A DNA stretch of 64,000 nucleotides. Source: CALMEC01 sp964628685 (GTDB lineage: Bacteria > Actinomycetota > Thermoleophilia > Miltoncostaeales > Miltoncostaeaceae). Every line of letters begins with the position of its first letter. Position 1 is the stretch's first letter. The stretch covers positions 1 through 64,000 of the forward strand of contig CAZVNM010000005.1 of assembly GCA_964628685.1 (NCBI GenBank), read 5' to 3'. Below are positions 34,093 to 46,443 of the stretch, one piece after another. Made by a program: the position numbers and the translations under genes. Under the pieces are notes generated by a model. It made no database searches. It saw nothing but the letters and a program-made list of their open reading frames with translations, and had not been told where the DNA came from.

Positions 34093-36406
34093 GGCAGCGA
34101 ACGCTCCACGTGCCGCCCGCGCCCGCGCAGTCGATGCGCGTACGGCAGGACAGCGGCGCGCCGCGACCGTGCGGGCGGCCCTGGCCGCCCTGCTCCTCGC
34201 GGGGCTGACCGTCTGGGCCTGGCGGGGCCTGTGGGTCGAGGCCCCCACCGGCCGGCTCGTGCTGGTCGCGTTCCTCGGTGCGGTGCCCGCCGTCACCATC
34301 ACCATCGACCGCGGCGTGCGGGCGCGCGTCGGCCTCGTGGTCTCGTGGATCCTCGCCGCCGTCATGGTGCTCGGCCTCGCGACGGATGTGAGCATCCAAT
34401 CCCTGCTGCGGCTGCGCGGGTCGGCGTGGGACGCGGTGGTCGACCTCATCGACCAGGGGTTCTCGGCGGCCGCGACGATCACCATCCCGCTCGCGGGCGA
34501 CGAGATCCGTTCCACGACCGCGCTCCTTCTCATCGTCATCGCCACCACCGTGTCGGCCGTCGTGGCGCTCGTGTTCGCCGCCCGGCGCCCGCTCCCGGCG
34601 GTGCTCGGCGCGATCGTCGCCATCGCCTACCGCTGGACCCTCGTCCCGCCCGAGCGGCCGCATGTCGAGGCGCTCGTGGTGGTGGCGGTGGCACTCCTGG
34701 TGATCGCACTCGTGCGGGGTGGGCGCCGTCCCGGCTCCCATCCGGTCCGCACGGCCGTCACCGGCGCGGCGGTCGTGGGCGTGGCGGCGCTCGGCGGCCT
34801 GGGGATGTGGGGATCGGGTGCGTGGTGGGACTGGCAGAACTGGTCGTGGGGCCGCGACGATCCGCAGACGACCGTGCTGTCGACCGCGCAGAGCTACGGT
34901 CCGCTGCGCTACGGGGATGAGCCGGTCGAGGTGATGCGGGTGCGCACCCCCCGGGTCGCATCGCTGCGGGCGGTCACGCTCACACGCTTCGACGGCCTCA
35001 GCTTCGTCGAGGACATGGAGCCGCTTCGTCGCAGCATGCGCGTGGACGGCGGCCAGGCGAACGTGTACGCGAACTTCGGGGCCACGCGCGATGCCGGTGA
35101 GGAGGTCCAGCAGCAGATCCACCTGACCGGCACCCGCACACCGTGGCTCTACACCGCCGGCAACACCCGGGCGGTCGCCGGGCTCGACGGCCGCGAGGCG
35201 CGACTCTTCACCGACGGCAGCATCAAGGTGGCACCGGAGATGGAGCGCGGATCGAGCTACCGGTTCGCGTCGACGTTCGTCGACCCCGGCCCGCAGGCGC
35301 TGCTGCAGTCCGGTCCGTACGAACCGGCGGACGTCGATGACGACCTGCTGCAGATCGATCCGGGGCGGGGCCTGCCGACGGTGGACGTGCCGCTGTTCGG
35401 ATCCGGCGGTGTCGCACCGGACCCGGAGGCGTTCGGCGACTACGCCGAGGTGTACCGGCTCTCCCGGCGGATCGTCGGCGACTCCAAGACCCCCTACGAG
35501 GCCGTCAACCGGATCGAGCGCTACCTGCGCGCCGCGCCGTTCACCTACGACACCGAGGTCGAACGGCCGGTCGGCCGTCCGGACCTCGCGGTGTTCCTCC
35601 TCGAGACCCGCCGCGGCTACTGCCAGCAGTTCGCCGGCGCGATGGGCCTCATGCTGCGGATGAACGGCATCCCGACCCGCGTGGCGGTCGGCTTCAACGT
35701 GCCGTCCGGCCGGTACGACGCGGTGACCAGAACGTTCCAGGTGGTCGACCGCGACGCGCACTCGTGGGTGGAGGTCGCCTTCCCGGGCTACGGGTGGCTG
35801 CCCTTCGATCCGACCCCCAGCCGGTACGCGTCCAACAGCGCCTCGGTCTCGGCGCCCGACTACGCGCCGCCCGCGGTGCTGGACGACCCCACTGTCGACC
35901 TGGCGCCCGCCCCCGTCGATCCGGCACCGCAGACGCCGGTCCCGATCCCGGCGCCCACCCCGGACCCGGCCCCGGCTCCGGAGACGACGACCGACGGCAC
36001 CGACCGGACGCTCGTCGGGGTCCTCATCGGCCTTCCGGTCCTGCTCCTGATCTCGCCGCTCGCCGTCAAGTCGGTGCGCCGCCGGTTGCGCAGGCGCGGC
36101 GACGGGCGGGCACAGGTGCTGGGTGCGGTGCGTGAGCTCGAGTCGCTCATGACCGACCTGGGACGCCCGCCGGACCCGGCCGCCAGCGGTCGCGAGCGAA
36201 GCGCGGTCGCCCGGCGCGACCTGGGCATCGATGCCGAGCGCATCTACCGGCTGGCGGGCGCCGCCAGGTTCGGCGTCGACCAGCCCGGGTCGCGTGCAGC
36301 GCGCGAGGCGTGGGACGACGTGCGCCGCGCCCGGCGGGGCCTGCCGCTTCGCACCCGACTGGCCGCCGACCTGCGACCGGCATCGCTTCGCCGCCCTCGC
36401 CGGTGA
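34076..36406 (+). CDS. Transmembrane transglutaminase-like protein
   Basis: A 776-residue membrane protein. The N-terminal ~210 residues carry about six helices, followed by a large external part. The transglutaminase core has the Cys-His-Asp triad: Cys516 in RRGYCQQFAGAMGL, His562 in VDRDAHSWVEVAF, and Asp578 in LPFDPTP. A Pro-rich linker (PVPIPAPTPDPAPAPE) leads to another membrane helix and a cytoplasmic tail of the DUF4129 kind. Proteins of this layout act as proteases or crosslinkers at the cell envelope. I choose the GTG at 34076, 6 nt after AGGGGG. The gene ends the moxR operon. Confidence 0.87.
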   Translation: MPGGTRAANAPRAARARAVDARTAGQRRAATVRAALAALLLAGLTVWAWRGLWVEAPTGRLVLVAFLGAVPAVTITIDRGVRARVGLVVSWILAAVMVLGLATDVSIQSLLRLRGSAWDAVVDLIDQGFSAAATITIPLAGDEIRSTTALLLIVIATTVSAVVALVFAARRPLPAVLGAIVAIAYRWTLVPPERPHVEALVVVAVALLVIALVRGGRRPGSHPVRTAVTGAAVVGVAALGGLGMWGSGAWWDWQNWSWGRDDPQTTVLSTAQSYGPLRYGDEPVEVMRVRTPRVASLRAVTLTRFDGLSFVEDMEPLRRSMRVDGGQANVYANFGATRDAGEEVQQQIHLTGTRTPWLYTAGNTRAVAGLDGREARLFTDGSIKVAPEMERGSSYRFASTFVDPGPQALLQSGPYEPADVDDDLLQIDPGRGLPTVDVPLFGSGGVAPDPEAFGDYAEVYRLSRRIVGDSKTPYEAVNRIERYLRAAPFTYDTEVERPVGRPDLAVFLLETRRGYCQQFAGAMGLMLRMNGIPTRVAVGFNVPSGRYDAVTRTFQVVDRDAHSWVEVAFPGYGWLPFDPTPSRYASNSASVSAPDYAPPAVLDDPTVDLAPAPVDPAPQTPVPIPAPTPDPAPAPETTTDGTDRTLVGVLIGLPVLLLISPLAVKSVRRRLRRRGDGRAQVLGAVRELESLMTDLGRPPDPAASGRERSAVARRDLGIDAERIYRLAGAARFGVDQPGSRAAREAWDDVRRARRGLPLRTRLAADLRPASLRRPRR

Positions 36407-36424
36407 CCGTCCGTCCCGTCGCGC

Positions 36425-36430
36425 TACCCT
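36425..36430 (+). promoter_or_regulatory. -10 hexamer TACCCT of the TPR gene
   Basis: TACCCT ends 7 nt before the ATG at 36438, giving the small gene its own leaderless promoter. Confidence 0.45.
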
Positions 36431-36437
36431 GAGTCCG

Positions 36438-36770
36438 ATGGACCACGGCTTCGAGGCATACGAGTGCTACCGGCGCGGCCACAGGCTGCTCGACGCCGGT
36501 GATGCGCATGCGGCGTCGGTCGCCCTCGAGCGCGCCAAGCGGCTGGAGCCCGAGAGCACGTCGATCCGCGAGGCGCTCGGTCGCGCCTATCTGGCGATGC
36601 GGCGCGACCGGCAGGCCGCCGACGAGTTCGCCGCCATCATCGACCGGCGGCCGACCGACCACTACGCGCACTACGGACTGGGACGCGCGATGGACCGCCT
36701 GGGCGACCGGGCCGCGGCGTTTCGCCACTACCGGCTGGCGGGTCACTTCGGGTCACCCCTCATCAGGTAA
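36438..36770 (+). CDS. TPR-repeat small protein
   Basis: A 110-residue, almost purely helical protein with about three tetratricopeptide-like units (EAYECYRRGHRLLDAGDAHA, SIREALGRAYLAMRRDRQAA, HYAHYGLGRAMDRLGDRAAA). The spacing of Gly/Ala and Tyr fits TPR packing. It has no signal peptide or membrane segment, so it should be a cytoplasmic protein-protein adaptor; its partner is unknown. The start is fixed by the adjacent TACCCT. It is separated from the transglutaminase by only 31 bp but has its own promoter. Confidence 0.75.
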   Translation: MDHGFEAYECYRRGHRLLDAGDAHAASVALERAKRLEPESTSIREALGRAYLAMRRDRQAADEFAAIIDRRPTDHYAHYGLGRAMDRLGDRAAAFRHYRLAGHFGSPLIR

Positions 36771-36804
36771 CCGGTCACCGATGGCGTCGGTCGCGCGGGT
36801 GGGG

Positions 36805-36837
36805 TAGGCTTCCTCCAATTAGCACACGATACGTGTG
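36805..36837 (+). promoter_or_regulatory. -10 hexamer and palindromic operator before the small-gene pair
   Basis: TAGGCT (36805-36810) is a possible -10. Twelve bases on lies a perfect palindrome, CACACG-ATA-CGTGTG (36823-36837), in an AT-rich stretch 19 nt before the GTG at 36857. It looks like a repressor site positioned over the transcript start. I found no second copy in the window. Confidence 0.45.
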
Positions 36838-36856
36838 TAAAACAGAGGGGGTGCCG

Positions 36857-37117
36857 GTGGCGGGTGACGATGTCGTCGATGCGCTCACCGCGACGAACGA
36901 CGTCCTCGTCAGGAGTCTGCGGGAGCTGGGGAAGGCCGGTCGTCCGGACGCCGCCAGCCGCCTGGCAGCCGCCGCCTGGCGGGCGCTGCGCGACGTGAGC
37001 CCGCGCGAGGCCGAGCGCCTCAACGGCACGCTGCACTACCTGGCGCGACTCCCGCAGGAGGCCGACGCGCCGCCGATCGGATCGTCCCGGCATCCGGCGA
37101 GCACGGACGGGGCATGA
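36857..37117 (+). CDS. Small helical protein of unknown function
   Basis: An 86-residue protein I do not recognise. It is helical and rich in Ala, Arg and Asp, with a conserved-looking pattern ATNDVLVRSLRELGKAGRPD then ASRLAAAAWRALR; no membrane segment or cysteine. The GTG at 36857 is chosen because AGAGGGG lies 6 nt upstream; an upstream GTG at 36833 falls in the palindrome. It is followed within 53 bp by a DUF2249 gene, and a similar size and spacing suggest the two are co-transcribed. DUF2249 genes often sit with nitric-oxide or respiratory regulators, but nothing of the kind is visible here. Confidence 0.6.
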   Translation: MAGDDVVDALTATNDVLVRSLRELGKAGRPDAASRLAAAAWRALRDVSPREAERLNGTLHYLARLPQEADAPPIGSSRHPASTDGA

Positions 37118-37170
37118 GCCGCGTCGCGGGACCCCGCACGAAACGCAAAACGACACCTCGGAGGTGGACA

Positions 37171-37401
37171 ATGAGCGAGAACGTCATCGTCGACACACGG
37201 GAGCCCGGTGGCAGCTGCGCCGAGCTGACCAACCGGGCGTTCGACGCCCTGTCCGCCGGCGGGCACTTCACGCTGGTGGCCGACCACGACCCCACGCCGC
37301 TTCGCTACATGCTCGACGCCGAGCGTCCGGGGCAGGCGCGGTGGACCCCCGTCCAGGAGGGGCCGGAGCTCTGGCGGGTCGAGGTGGGGCGAGCCGAGTG
37401 A
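37171..37401 (+). CDS. DUF2249 domain protein
   Basis: A 76-residue single-domain DUF2249 protein with a ferredoxin-like/TusA-like fold. Visible landmarks: VIVDTREPGG at the start, FTLVADHDPTPLRYMLDAE with the family's HDPxPLxY motif, and PELWRVEVGRAE at the end. An excellent ribosome site (GGAGGTGG, about 5 nt upstream) fixes the ATG at 37171 and rejects the longer frame beginning on the stop of the previous gene. The biochemical function of the family is not established. Confidence 0.78.
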   Translation: MSENVIVDTREPGGSCAELTNRAFDALSAGGHFTLVADHDPTPLRYMLDAERPGQARWTPVQEGPELWRVEVGRAE

Positions 37402-37414
37402 GCCGCCGCTGAAC

Positions 37415-37460
37415 GACCGGGGACCGCGACCCGCATCCGCGCCGGTCGTCCCCGTCGGTC
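37415..37460. terminator. Bidirectional hairpin between convergent genes
   Basis: GACCGGGGAC (37415-37424) pairs with GTCCCCG and CGGTC (37448-37460), with a 2-nt bulge, between the DUF2249 gene and the convergent ybjN-like gene. No T-tract on either side. Confidence 0.4.
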
Positions 37461-37899
37461 AGCCGCCCTCCGGCAGCGGGTCCTCCGGCGGACGCAGCGA
37501 GATGTGGTCCGGGATGTCGAACCCGGTGCGGGCCATCCCCTCGTACACCGCGTCCACCAGCTGGATCGCACCGCCCAGGAGGGGGTCGAGCATCGCCGCG
37601 TCCACGCGGTCGGTCGGGATGTAGGCGCCGATGTGGATGTCGCCCAGCTCGTCCACGGCGAACCGCCAGTCGCGGGCGTCCAGGTTCTTGTGCAGCAGCC
37701 GGGCGTAGACCTCCAGGTGCAGGCGGTCCGGCCGGCGCATGATGAACGCGCGCATGGCGAGCGCCCGCTCCGTGCGACGCAGCTGCAGGACGAACGAGCC
37801 GCGGGCGTCGGAGGGCAGGCGCACGGCGAGGCCGCCGCCGGGGATGGCGACGGGCTCGAGGTCGAGCGCGGTCAGGGCCTCTCGGATCTCGTCGCTCAC
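37459..37899 (-). CDS. YbjN-domain protein
   Basis: A 146-residue cytoplasmic protein of the YbjN (bacterial type III secretion chaperone-like) fold. It starts VSDEIREALTALDLEPVAIP, continues with FVLQLRRTERALAMRAFIMR, LHLEVYARLLHKNLDARDWR, FAVDELGDIHIGAYIP, and ends VDAVYEGMARTGFD. Family members in Actinomycetota are common and of unknown function, possibly chaperone-like. The GTG at 37899 is chosen because TAGGGT lies 7 nt upstream on this strand. The 275 bp between this start and dtd hold only the two promoters as far as I can see. Confidence 0.78.
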   Translation of the reverse strand: MSDEIREALTALDLEPVAIPGGGLAVRLPSDARGSFVLQLRRTERALAMRAFIMRRPDRLHLEVYARLLHKNLDARDWRFAVDELGDIHIGAYIPTDRVDAAMLDPLLGGAIQLVDAVYEGMARTGFDIPDHISLRPPEDPLPEGG

Positions 37900-37906
37900 G
37901 GTCCGC

Positions 37907-37912
37907 ACCCTA
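37907..37912 (-). promoter_or_regulatory. -10 hexamer TAGGGT of the ybjN-like gene
   Basis: TAGGGT on the minus strand ends 7 nt before the GTG at 37899; leaderless arrangement. Confidence 0.45.
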
Positions 37913-38162
37913 CGCCCGTCCGAGAACGGGCGCCGAGTGTGCGTTTGCGGGGGCCCGTGCGCCCGCGGTGATGGTCGTTCGGGGACCGTTCGCGGGGAAC
38001 GAGGGCGGCGATCCGAACCCTGCGTGGAGCGGGTGGACGCTCGTGGTCCGTCCGGGCCGGTGTGCCGCACCCGACGAGGTGCCGGGAAGCGCCGCGCTTC
38101 GCTGACCCGGCCGGGGTCCGGGTGGACCGTTGGCCCCTGCGCGGTGGAGGCGTCGGTCCACG

Positions 38163-38168
38163 TAGCCT
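38163..38168 (+). promoter_or_regulatory. -10 hexamer TAGCCT of dtd
   Basis: TAGCCT ends 6 nt before the dtd ATG at 38175. Confidence 0.5.
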
Positions 38169-38174
38169 TGCCGC

Positions 38175-38618
38175 ATGCGCGTGGTCCTGCAGCGGGTGAC
38201 GTCCGCGAGCGTCCTGGTCGACGGCGAGGTCGTGGGACGGATCGGGCCCGGGCTCGTGGCCCTGGTCGGGGTCGCGTCCGGTGACACCGGCGATGTGGCC
38301 GACGCCCTCGCCCGCAAGAGCGTGATGATGCGCCTGTTCGAGGCCGACGGCGCCCACCGCAGCCTGGTGGACGTGGGTGGGGAGATGCTGGTCGTCAGCC
38401 AGTTCACGCTGCTCGCCGACACCCGCAGGGGGCATCGGCCGTCGTGGTCAGGTGCGGCGCCGCCCGAGGTGGCCGAGCCGCTCGTGGCGCGCTTCGGCGC
38501 GGCCTGCTCCCTGGCGGGCGTTCGGGTGGCGACGGGACGCTTCGGCGCCCACATGGTGCTCCAGCTCGTCAACGACGGGCCGGTCACGATCGTGCTGGAC
38601 CGCGCCCCGTCCGGCTGA
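38175..38618 (+). CDS. dtd: D-aminoacyl-tRNA deacylase
   Basis: Hydrolyses D-amino acids (and glycine) wrongly attached to tRNA, a translation proofreading step; 147 residues, the usual size. The family start MRVVLQRVTSASVLVDGEVV is exact, the active-site motif VVSQFTLLADTRRGHRPSW is present, and the cross-subunit Gly-cisPro motif is NDGPVT near the C terminus. A leaderless promoter is directly upstream. It is followed by the regulatory leader of the rimP-nusA operon. Confidence 0.94.
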   Translation: MRVVLQRVTSASVLVDGEVVGRIGPGLVALVGVASGDTGDVADALARKSVMMRLFEADGAHRSLVDVGGEMLVVSQFTLLADTRRGHRPSWSGAAPPEVAEPLVARFGAACSLAGVRVATGRFGAHMVLQLVNDGPVTIVLDRAPSG

Positions 38619-38649
38619 CCCCGCCTCGGCGCGCCCATCGGACGCGTGC

Positions 38650-38728
38650 TAAGGTGCCCGTCTGGCTTTCAGCCATTGCTGAGCGGGACCGGAAGTGGGT
38701 GCGAGCCCACTTTTTTGTTGCCTGAAAG
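38650..38728 (+). promoter_or_regulatory. rimP-nusA leader with promoter and attenuator-type terminator
   Basis: TAAGGT (38650-38655) is a candidate -10. The leader then offers hairpin 1, TCAGC-CATT-GCTGA (38669-38682), and an intrinsic terminator, AAGTGGG / CCCACTT (38693-38699 with 38706-38712) followed by T residues to 38716. CTTTCAG (38666-38672) is also fully complementary to CTGAAAG (38722-38728), which would break hairpin 1 and cover part of the AAAGGGG ribosome-site region. A terminator placed before the first codon of an operon that makes NusA, itself a termination factor, suggests feedback attenuation. Confidence 0.7.
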
Positions 38729-38745
38729 GGGATCTGACGGGGACT

Positions 38746-39194
38746 GTGGTGGCACGCACCAGGGTGGAGCACGATGTCGAGCGGACGCTCGCAGCAACCC
38801 TGCCGGAGGTGGACCTGCGCGAGGTGCGGGTGGTCGGCAGGGGCGGCGAGGAGATGCTCGTGGTCGTCATCGACCATCCGGACGGGGTCACGCACGACCT
38901 GTGCGCCCGGGTCACCCTCGAGCTCGACCGCGCAGGGCTCCGTGATCGCTACGGTATCGAGGTGTCGTCGCCGGGTCCGGAGCCACCGCTTCGGACGGTG
39001 GAGCATTACCGGGCGTCCATGGGACTGCGGATCGCCCTGAAGGTCGCGTCCGCCGAGAGCGTGCGAGCGCGCAACGTCACCGGCACCGTCAGCGCCGTGG
39101 ACGAGGACGGCATCGAGTTGGAGGGCGAGCAGGGGCCCCGACGGATCGGATGGAACGAGATCCGCCGTGGGCGCGTGATCGGAAGGAGCGAAGG

Positions 39195-39198
<4 letters not shown>
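38746..39198 (+). CDS. rimP: Ribosome maturation factor RimP
   Basis: Assists maturation of the 30S subunit; 150 residues. N-terminal domain with ARTRVEHDVERTLAATLPEV and VVVIDHPDGVTHDLCARVT; the family signature YGIEVSSPGPEPPLRTVEHY joins to the Sm-like C-terminal domain (VTGTVSAVDEDGIELEGEQG). Two adjacent GTG codons at 38746 and 38749 could start it; in-frame codons further up lie in the terminator and are rejected. Its stop overlaps the nusA GTG. The neighbours (nusA, ylxR, infB) are the universal rimP context. Confidence 0.92.
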
Positions 39199-40718
<1,520 letters not shown>

Positions 40719-40737
40719 ACCGGAGAGGCATCGACAC

Positions 40738-41013
40738 ATGCGTACGCGGCATGTCCCCGTCCGCCGCTGCCTGGGATGCGGGCGCACCACCGCCAAGGCG
40801 GACCTCGTGCGGTTCGTCGCAGCGCCGGCGGAGGGCGAGCGTGTTCTCACACGCGACGTTCGGGGTACGTTGCCGGGGAGGGGACTCTACGTCTGCCCCA
40901 CTCGGGCATGCTTGGAGGCCGCCATTCGGCGGCGTGCGTTTCAACGGGGCGCCAGGCTCCGAGGAGAGTCGCTCAGGATCGACGACGACCTGGCCAGTGA
41001 GTTTGACGGTTGA
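40738..41013 (+). CDS. ylxR: YlxR-family RNA-binding protein (DUF448)
   Basis: A 91-residue protein with the YlxR signature RHVPVRRCLGCGRTTAKADL and the GRGLYVCPTRACLEAA segment (two Cys pairs), ending in a basic helix with RRRAFQRG. The family binds nucleic acid and sits between nusA and infB almost everywhere; roles as a nucleoid-associated regulator or RNase P modulator have been proposed. It starts 19 bp after nusA with a GGAGAGG ribosome site. Confidence 0.9.
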   Translation: MRTRHVPVRRCLGCGRTTAKADLVRFVAAPAEGERVLTRDVRGTLPGRGLYVCPTRACLEAAIRRRAFQRGARLRGESLRIDDDLASEFDG

Positions 41014-41022
41014 GGGGTGGGG

Positions 41023-43908
<2,886 letters not shown>

Positions 43909-43918
43909 CCGGGCCACC

Positions 43919-44239
43919 ATGAGCGAGGGGTTCGTGGGCATCATGACCGCCGACCTTCACCTGGCGATGAGCGAGTCGCTGAAGGACAAGCGCAGCGCCC
44001 TCATGCGGCTGAAGGCCCAGCTGGTGCGGGCCACCGGCTGTTCGGTGGCCGAGACCGGCGACCACGACCTGCGCCGCCGCGCGCGGCTGACGATCGCCGT
44101 CGTGGCCCGGGACGGCGCCGGGGCACAGCGGCTGGTGGACGAGGCCGCCCGCGTCCTCGAACGCGGGCCGTTCGAGCCGCTCGCCGTCGACGCGAGCCTG
44201 CACAGCGCCGACGAGCTCGTCGACCGGATGGCCGGCTGA
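43919..44239 (+). CDS. DUF503 family protein (YlxP-like)
   Basis: A 106-residue protein of the DUF503/YlxP family: FVGIMTADLHLAMSESLKDK, RSALMRLKAQLVRATGCSVA, DHDLRRRARLTIAVVARDGA. It is encoded between infB and rbfA, the standard place, where it may assist ribosome assembly; the biochemical role is not firmly established. It starts 10 bp after infB and its stop overlaps the rbfA ATG (TGATG). Confidence 0.87.
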   Translation: MSEGFVGIMTADLHLAMSESLKDKRSALMRLKAQLVRATGCSVAETGDHDLRRRARLTIAVVARDGAGAQRLVDEAARVLERGPFEPLAVDASLHSADELVDRMAG

Positions 44240-44607
44240 TGGCGCGCGGGGGCGGCCGCAGCCGCAGGATCAACGAGGCGCTTCGCGAGGTGATCGCCGA
44301 GACCATCCAGCGCGACCTGTCCGACCCGCGGCTGGCGATGGTCACCATCATGGGTGTGCGCGCCACCGAGGACATGACCGAGGCCACCGTCTTTTGGACC
44401 GTGCTCGACCCGAGCCGGCGCGACGACGCGGCGGCCGCGCTCGCGTCGGCCACCGGCGTGCTCCAGGGCCGGGTGGGCCGTGAGCTGCGCGCCCGCCACA
44501 CCCCGCACCTGCGCTTCGTCCACGACGACCACCAGGAGAACGCCGAGCGCCTCACGCGGCTCATCGACGAGGTGTCGGCCGACCTGCCACCCGAGGAGCC
44601 GGGATGA
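44239..44607 (+). CDS. rbfA: Ribosome-binding factor A
   Basis: Binds the immature 30S subunit near helix 1 of 16S rRNA and helps 5'-end processing; 122 residues. Visible: SRRINEALREVIAETIQRDL, the KH-like DPRLAMVTIMGVRATEDM (family motif DPRL...V), and LRARHTPHLRFVHDDHQENA. The start lies on the stop of the DUF503 gene and its stop overlaps nrnA (ATGA). Confidence 0.93.
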   Translation: MARGGGRSRRINEALREVIAETIQRDLSDPRLAMVTIMGVRATEDMTEATVFWTVLDPSRRDDAAAALASATGVLQGRVGRELRARHTPHLRFVHDDHQENAERLTRLIDEVSADLPPEEPG

Positions 44608-45590
44608 GCGGCCGGGACAGTGATCTGACCGCCATCGCGGCGGCCGTCACCGCACACGACGGCGGCTTCGTGGTCGCCACCCACCAGAACCCGGACGGCG
44701 ACGCCATCGGGTCGATGCTGGCCGTCACCCGCGCGCTTCGCGCGGCCGGCCGGAACGTCGTGATGTGGCATCCGTGGCGGCCCGCGGTGCCGGAGGACCT
44801 GGCATTCATGCTGCGCGGGGACGAGCGGGTGGAGGACACGCTGCCCGAGGACGCCGCCCAGCGGATGCTCATCGCCCTCGACTGCGCATCCGAGTCACGC
44901 CTGACCGGGGGCGGGCCGGCAACGGACCTCGCCGGCACCGTGGTCAACATCGACCACCACCACGACAACGGCCGCTTCGGGCACCTCAACCACGTCGACG
45001 CCACCGCCTCCAGCACCGCCGAGATCGTGGTGGGGCTCATCGACGCCGCCGGTTGGGTACTCGACGAACCGGTCGCCGAGGCGCTGCACGTGGGGATCGT
45101 GACCGACACCGGCCGCTTCTCGTACTCCAACGTGGGTGCCGCGACCATGCGGGCCGAGGCGCGGCTGATCGAGGCCGGCATCGACCTGCCCGGCCTCGCA
45201 CGGCGCATCTACGAGAACACGCCGATCGAGCGTCTGCGCCTGTTCGCGGCCGCCGTCACGCGGGCCGAGCTGCGCCTGGACGGACGGCTGGTCCTCTCGA
45301 TCCTGCGCGACGAGGACTTCGCATCCGCGGGAAGCGACGACGCCGACGGCATCGCCGAGGCCCTCCGCGGGGTGCGCGGCGCCGCCGTGGGCGCGCTGGC
45401 ACGGCCGGCGGGGGGTGGGGCGCACCGGATCTCGCTGCGCGCGGCCGACGAGCGCGTGGACGTGTCGGCCATCGCCCACGAGGAGGGCGGCGGGGGACAC
45501 CGGGCGGCCGCGGGGCTCACCACGCAGCGTGCGCCCGAGGAGCTGGCGGCGTGGCTCGAGGAACGGGTGGCGGCCCAGCTCGATGGATGA
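44604..45590 (+). CDS. nrnA: DHH/DHHA1 phosphoesterase, NrnA type
   Basis: Bifunctional oligoribonuclease and 3'-phosphoadenosine 5'-phosphate phosphatase; 328 residues. DHH domain motifs: HQNPDGDAIGSM, LIALDCASESR, NIDHHHDNGRFG (the DHH motif) and GIVTDTGRFSYSN. The DHHA1 domain ends GGGGHRAAAGL. It removes short RNA fragments left by RNases, matching its position near pnp in the same operon. Overlaps rbfA by 4 nt and truB by 8 nt. Confidence 0.92.
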   Translation: MSGRDSDLTAIAAAVTAHDGGFVVATHQNPDGDAIGSMLAVTRALRAAGRNVVMWHPWRPAVPEDLAFMLRGDERVEDTLPEDAAQRMLIALDCASESRLTGGGPATDLAGTVVNIDHHHDNGRFGHLNHVDATASSTAEIVVGLIDAAGWVLDEPVAEALHVGIVTDTGRFSYSNVGAATMRAEARLIEAGIDLPGLARRIYENTPIERLRLFAAAVTRAELRLDGRLVLSILRDEDFASAGSDDADGIAEALRGVRGAAVGALARPAGGGAHRISLRAADERVDVSAIAHEEGGGGHRAAAGLTTQRAPEELAAWLEERVAAQLDG

Positions 45591-46443
45591 TCGTCTGGAG
45601 CGGGGCGTCTGGCTGGTCGACAAGCCGGCCGGGCCCACCTCCCACGACGTGGTGGCGAGGATCCGTCGCGGCGTCGGCCGTGGGGTCAAGGTGGGGCACA
45701 CCGGCACGCTCGACCCGTTCGCGAGCGGCCTCCTGGTCGTCGTCACCGGACGGGCGACGCGGCTCGTGCCGTACCTGACGGATGTCTCGAAGCGGTATAC
45801 GGCCCGCATCGCACTCGGTGCCGTGTCGGACACCGGTGATCCCGACGGCGTGATCACCCCGACGGGTGCGTCGATGCCCGACGAGGCCGCCGTGGTGGCG
45901 GCCGTCGCGCGGTTCGTCGGCCCCATCACCCAGCGGGTCCCCGCATACGCCGCGGTGAAGGTCGACGGCGAGCGCCTCTACCGGCGCACCCGGCGCGGCG
46001 AGCAGGTGGACGCACCCGTCCGCGACATCGTGATCCACCATGCGCGGGTGGTGACGACCGCAGCGGACCGAACGTGGTTTGATCTGGACGTGGCCTGTTC
46101 CAAGGGGACCTACATCCGCCAGCTGGCGGCCGACATCGGCGAGTCCCTCGGCACGGGTGCCCACTGCGCGGCGCTGCGTCGCACCGCGGTGGGCGGCCTG
46201 TCGGTCGACGACGCCGTCGCACCCGAGGTCGTACCGGACGGCGGGTTCGTCGAGCCGGTCGTCGCGGTGGGGGCGCTGGCCCGACGCGATCTGACGGGCG
46301 CCGAGGCCGAGGACGTGGCGCACGGCAGGCCGGTGCGCGGGGTGGCCGACGGGCCGGTGGCGCTCGTGTTCGACGGCCGTCTGGTCGGCATCGGCCATGC
46401 CGCCGCCTGCGGCACGCTTCGCCCCAAGGTGGTGCTGGCATGA
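45583..46443 (+). CDS. truB: tRNA pseudouridine 55 synthase
   Basis: Makes pseudouridine 55 in the T loop of tRNA; 286 residues. GVWLVDKPAGPTSHDVVARI opens the protein, and the catalytic aspartate is in VGHTGTLDPFASGLL; KRYTARIALGAVSDTGDPDG, YAAVKVDGERLYRRTRRGE and CSKGTYIRQLAADIG are further signatures. A short C-terminal PUA-like segment remains (DGPVALVFDGRLVGIGHA). The ATG at 45583 overlaps the end of nrnA. Confidence 0.94.
   Translation: MDDRLERGVWLVDKPAGPTSHDVVARIRRGVGRGVKVGHTGTLDPFASGLLVVVTGRATRLVPYLTDVSKRYTARIALGAVSDTGDPDGVITPTGASMPDEAAVVAAVARFVGPITQRVPAYAAVKVDGERLYRRTRRGEQVDAPVRDIVIHHARVVTTAADRTWFDLDVACSKGTYIRQLAADIGESLGTGAHCAALRRTAVGGLSVDDAVAPEVVPDGGFVEPVVAVGALARRDLTGAEAEDVAHGRPVRGVADGPVALVFDGRLVGIGHAAACGTLRPKVVLA

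Noticed and set aside
36818..36841. TTAGCAC start of the palindrome as a CIRCE (HrcA) element
   Set aside because: CIRCE needs TTAGCACTC, 9 nt, GAGTGCTAA; here the arms are CACACG/CGTGTG with 3 nt between them.
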